In this document: one piece after another, positions 62,399-64,000 of the stretch | How positions within the stretch are numbered: position 1 is the stretch's first letter | How the letters are laid out: each line of letters starts with the position of its first letter | Origin: Mycolicibacterium grossiae | Lineage (GTDB): Bacteria; Actinomycetota; Actinomycetes; Mycobacteriales; Mycobacteriaceae | Direction: 5' to 3' | DNA length: 64,000 bases | Assembly (NCBI RefSeq): GCF_008329645.1 | Contig: NZ_CP043474.1 | Span: forward strand, 4,960,001 to 5,024,000 | Notes under the pieces: model-generated | Databases searched by the model: none | Seen by the model: only the letters and a program-made list of their open reading frames with translations | What the model was told of the DNA's origin: nothing | Program-made: the position numbers and the translations under genes

Positions 62399-63583
62399 GT
62401 GAAGACCCATGCCATCCGCCTCGGCCTCGCGCTCAGCGCGTGCGTCGCCCTGGTCGCCGCCTGCTCCGGCTCGCAGAGCGGTGGCGGCGAGGAGCCGCCG
62501 AAGATCGAACCGCTCGGCGCGCTCGGCCAGAACGAGGGCGAACTGAACCTCATCGCCTGGGCCGGCTACGCCGAGAACGGCACGAACGACCCGGCGGTGA
62601 ACTGGGTGACCCCGTTCGAGAAGGAATCCGGGTGCAAGGTCAACGTCAAGATCGGCAACACGTCCGACGAGATGGTGCAGCTGATGCGCAGCGGCCAGTA
62701 CGACGGCGTCTCGGCGTCCGGTGACGCGACGCTGCGCCTCATCTACGCCGGGGACGTCGCGCCGGTGAATACCTCGCTGGTGCCGAACTACGAGACCATC
62801 GCGCCCTTCCTCAAGGACAAGCCGTGGAACTCCGTCGACGGCCAGATGTACGGCATTCCGCACGGCTGGGGCGCCAATCTGCTGATGTACAACGTCGACG
62901 TGGTCCGCGACGCCCCGAACTCCTGGGGCGCGGTGTTCACCGACGCCGCCAAGTACAAGGGCAAGGTGACGGCGTACGACTCGCCCATCTACATCGCCGA
63001 CGCCGCGCTCTACCTGTCGAAGACCAAGCCGGAGTTGGGGATCGAGGACCCGTACTCGCTGACCGCCGAGCAGCTCGACGCGGTGGTCGAGCTGCTGAAG
63101 GCCCAGCGCGAGAACGTCGGCGAGTACTGGTCGGACTACACCAAGGAGGTGCAGGCCTTCGAATCCGGCACGTCGGTGATCGGCACGACCTGGCAGGTCA
63201 TCGCCAACACGATCGGCTCGGGCAACAAGGTTCAGGTGAACACGGTGCTCCCCAAGGAGGGCGCCACCGGGTGGTCGGACACCTGGATGGTCTCGGCCAA
63301 GGCCGCGCACCCGAACTGCATGTACTCGTGGATGAACTGGATCACCAAGCCGGAGATCAACGCGCAGGCCGCCGAGTACTTCGGTGAGGCGCCCGGGCAG
63401 ACGAAGGCCTGCGCCTTCACCACCGAGAAGGACTACTGCGACATCTACCACGCGACCGATGCGGACTTCGCCGCGCAAATCCACTACTGGACCACGCCGC
63501 AGAAGAAGTGCGTCGACGGCAGCGGGGACCAGTGCACGGCCTACGACGAGTGGGTCGACAAGTGGCAGCAGATCAAGGGGTGA
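62399..63583 (+). CDS. Polyamine-type substrate-binding lipoprotein (PotD-like)
   Basis: Extracytoplasmic solute-binding protein, 394 residues, lipid-anchored: signal peptide with lipobox VALVAAC (Cys about 21). The mature protein has the PotD-like opening GELNLIAWAGYAE, then VNVKIGNTSDEMVQLMRSGQYDGVSASGD, GIPHGWGANLLMYN and GTSVIGTTWQVIANT. Four Cys in the C-terminal part (CAFTTEKDYC, KKCVDGSGDQC) can form two disulfides. GTG 62399 has GAGAAGGAG in front; frames further up overlap the ATPase gene. Ligand could be putrescine/spermidine or another amine. Confidence 0.88.
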   Translation: MKTHAIRLGLALSACVALVAACSGSQSGGGEEPPKIEPLGALGQNEGELNLIAWAGYAENGTNDPAVNWVTPFEKESGCKVNVKIGNTSDEMVQLMRSGQYDGVSASGDATLRLIYAGDVAPVNTSLVPNYETIAPFLKDKPWNSVDGQMYGIPHGWGANLLMYNVDVVRDAPNSWGAVFTDAAKYKGKVTAYDSPIYIADAALYLSKTKPELGIEDPYSLTAEQLDAVVELLKAQRENVGEYWSDYTKEVQAFESGTSVIGTTWQVIANTIGSGNKVQVNTVLPKEGATGWSDTWMVSAKAAHPNCMYSWMNWITKPEINAQAAEYFGEAPGQTKACAFTTEKDYCDIYHATDADFAAQIHYWTTPQKKCVDGSGDQCTAYDEWVDKWQQIKG

Positions 63584-64000
63584 CGCAGGCCGCCTCGCCA
63601 CCGCACCGCACCGCACCGCCGACGCCGGGACTCCGGCGTCGGTGGGCGCTGGCGCTGCTGCTCGTCCCGCCGCTGGGCTGGCTCGCCGTCGCCTACCTCG
63701 GTTCGCTGGCGGTCCTGCTGGTCTCGGCGCTGTGGACGACGAGTTCGTTCACCGGCGCGGTCGTGCGCCGCGTCAGCACCGACAACGTCGTGCGCGTCCT
63801 GACCGACGAACTTTTCCGCGCGGTGACCATCCGGACCGTGGGCGTCGCCCTGGTCGTCACGGTGCTGTGCGCCGTGCTGGCGGTGCCGTTGGCGCTGTAC
63901 ATGGCGAAGGTCGCCAGTCCCCGCGTCCGCCTCGCCCTCGTCGTCGCCGTCACCACCCCGCTGTGGGCGAGCTATCTGGTCAAGGCGTACGCGTGGCGGA
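63580..64000 (+). CDS. ABC permease (PotB-like), 3' end missing
   Basis: Only the first 140 codons are in the window; the gene continues past the end. GTG 63580 overlaps the stop of the binding-protein gene (GTGA). It begins MTQAASPPHRTAPPTPGLRR, then a first membrane helix (WALALLLVPPLGWLAVAYLG), an exterior loop with FTGAVVRRVSTDNVVRVLT, and RTVGVALVVTVLCAVLAVPLALYMAKV, the start of the permease core as in PotB/PotH. A second permease gene is expected next. Confidence 0.85.
   Translation, partial: MTQAASPPHRTAPPTPGLRRRWALALLLVPPLGWLAVAYLGSLAVLLVSALWTTSSFTGAVVRRVSTDNVVRVLTDELFRAVTIRTVGVALVVTVLCAVLAVPLALYMAKVASPRVRLALVVAVTTPLWASYLVKAYAWR

Overview
The window is chromosomal DNA of a high-GC mycobacterium, most likely a rapid grower (Mycolicibacterium type). 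The evidence is a FAS-I megasynthase next to AcpS, the mycolate reductase CmrA, LdtB, GlbO, an NmtR/CtpJ pair, GTG starts, many 4-nt ATGA/GTGA overlaps, and gene order that largely follows M. tuberculosis Rv2470 to Rv2524c. Family names come from recalled protein families and synteny; no database search was run.

Layout. 0.1-10.5 kb: truncated haemoglobin, GH13 glucosidase, then a leftward cluster (EttA, large NAD-glutamate dehydrogenase, thioesterase, conserved hypothetical) and SsbB. 10.9-18.5 kb: CopD/CtaG membrane protein and a phospholipid/acylglycerol block (PlsB2, PlsC fusion, WS/DGAT) joined by 4-nt overlaps. 18.6-25.4 kb: tRNA-Arg, a TMEM165/GDT1-type exporter behind a yybP-ykoY-type Mn riboswitch, an acyl-ACP thioesterase-like protein, the CtpJ/NmtR metal pair, an SDR, and a two-gene unit with a PrsW-like membrane protease. 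25.4-28.4 kb: a 1009-residue exported Gly/Ala-rich repeat protein. 28.6-39.6 kb: EchA14 and the branched-chain amino-acid degradation cluster (BkdABC; AccD1-AccA1-FadE19-MaoC-CitE), divergent from the TetR regulator BkaR across two palindromes. 39.6-50.7 kb: small SigF-type stress proteins, MmpS-like protein, MFS/UMF1 transporter, CmrA, DUF853 ATPase, Orn, tRNA-His, LdtB, tRNA-Lys, a secreted Pro-rich protein, DUF3618 protein, Bcp and an M20 peptidase. 50.7-60.4 kb: AcpS and FAS-I. 61.2-64 kb: a polyamine-type ABC transporter, cut by the window edge.

The genes are mostly envelope lipid synthesis (FAS-I, AcpS, CmrA, PlsB2, PlsC, WS/DGAT), leucine/branched-chain catabolism, and metal homeostasis. 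No prophage, insertion sequence, CRISPR array or defence island was seen. The best leads for novelty are regulatory RNA and DNA: the Mn riboswitch with a visible ribosome-site-masking helix, an exporter gene whose 3' end runs antisense through a tRNA, two SigF-type promoters with identical geometry driving tiny genes, a shared hairpin architecture in convergent gaps, and the PGRS-like protein that has a signal peptide instead of a PE domain.
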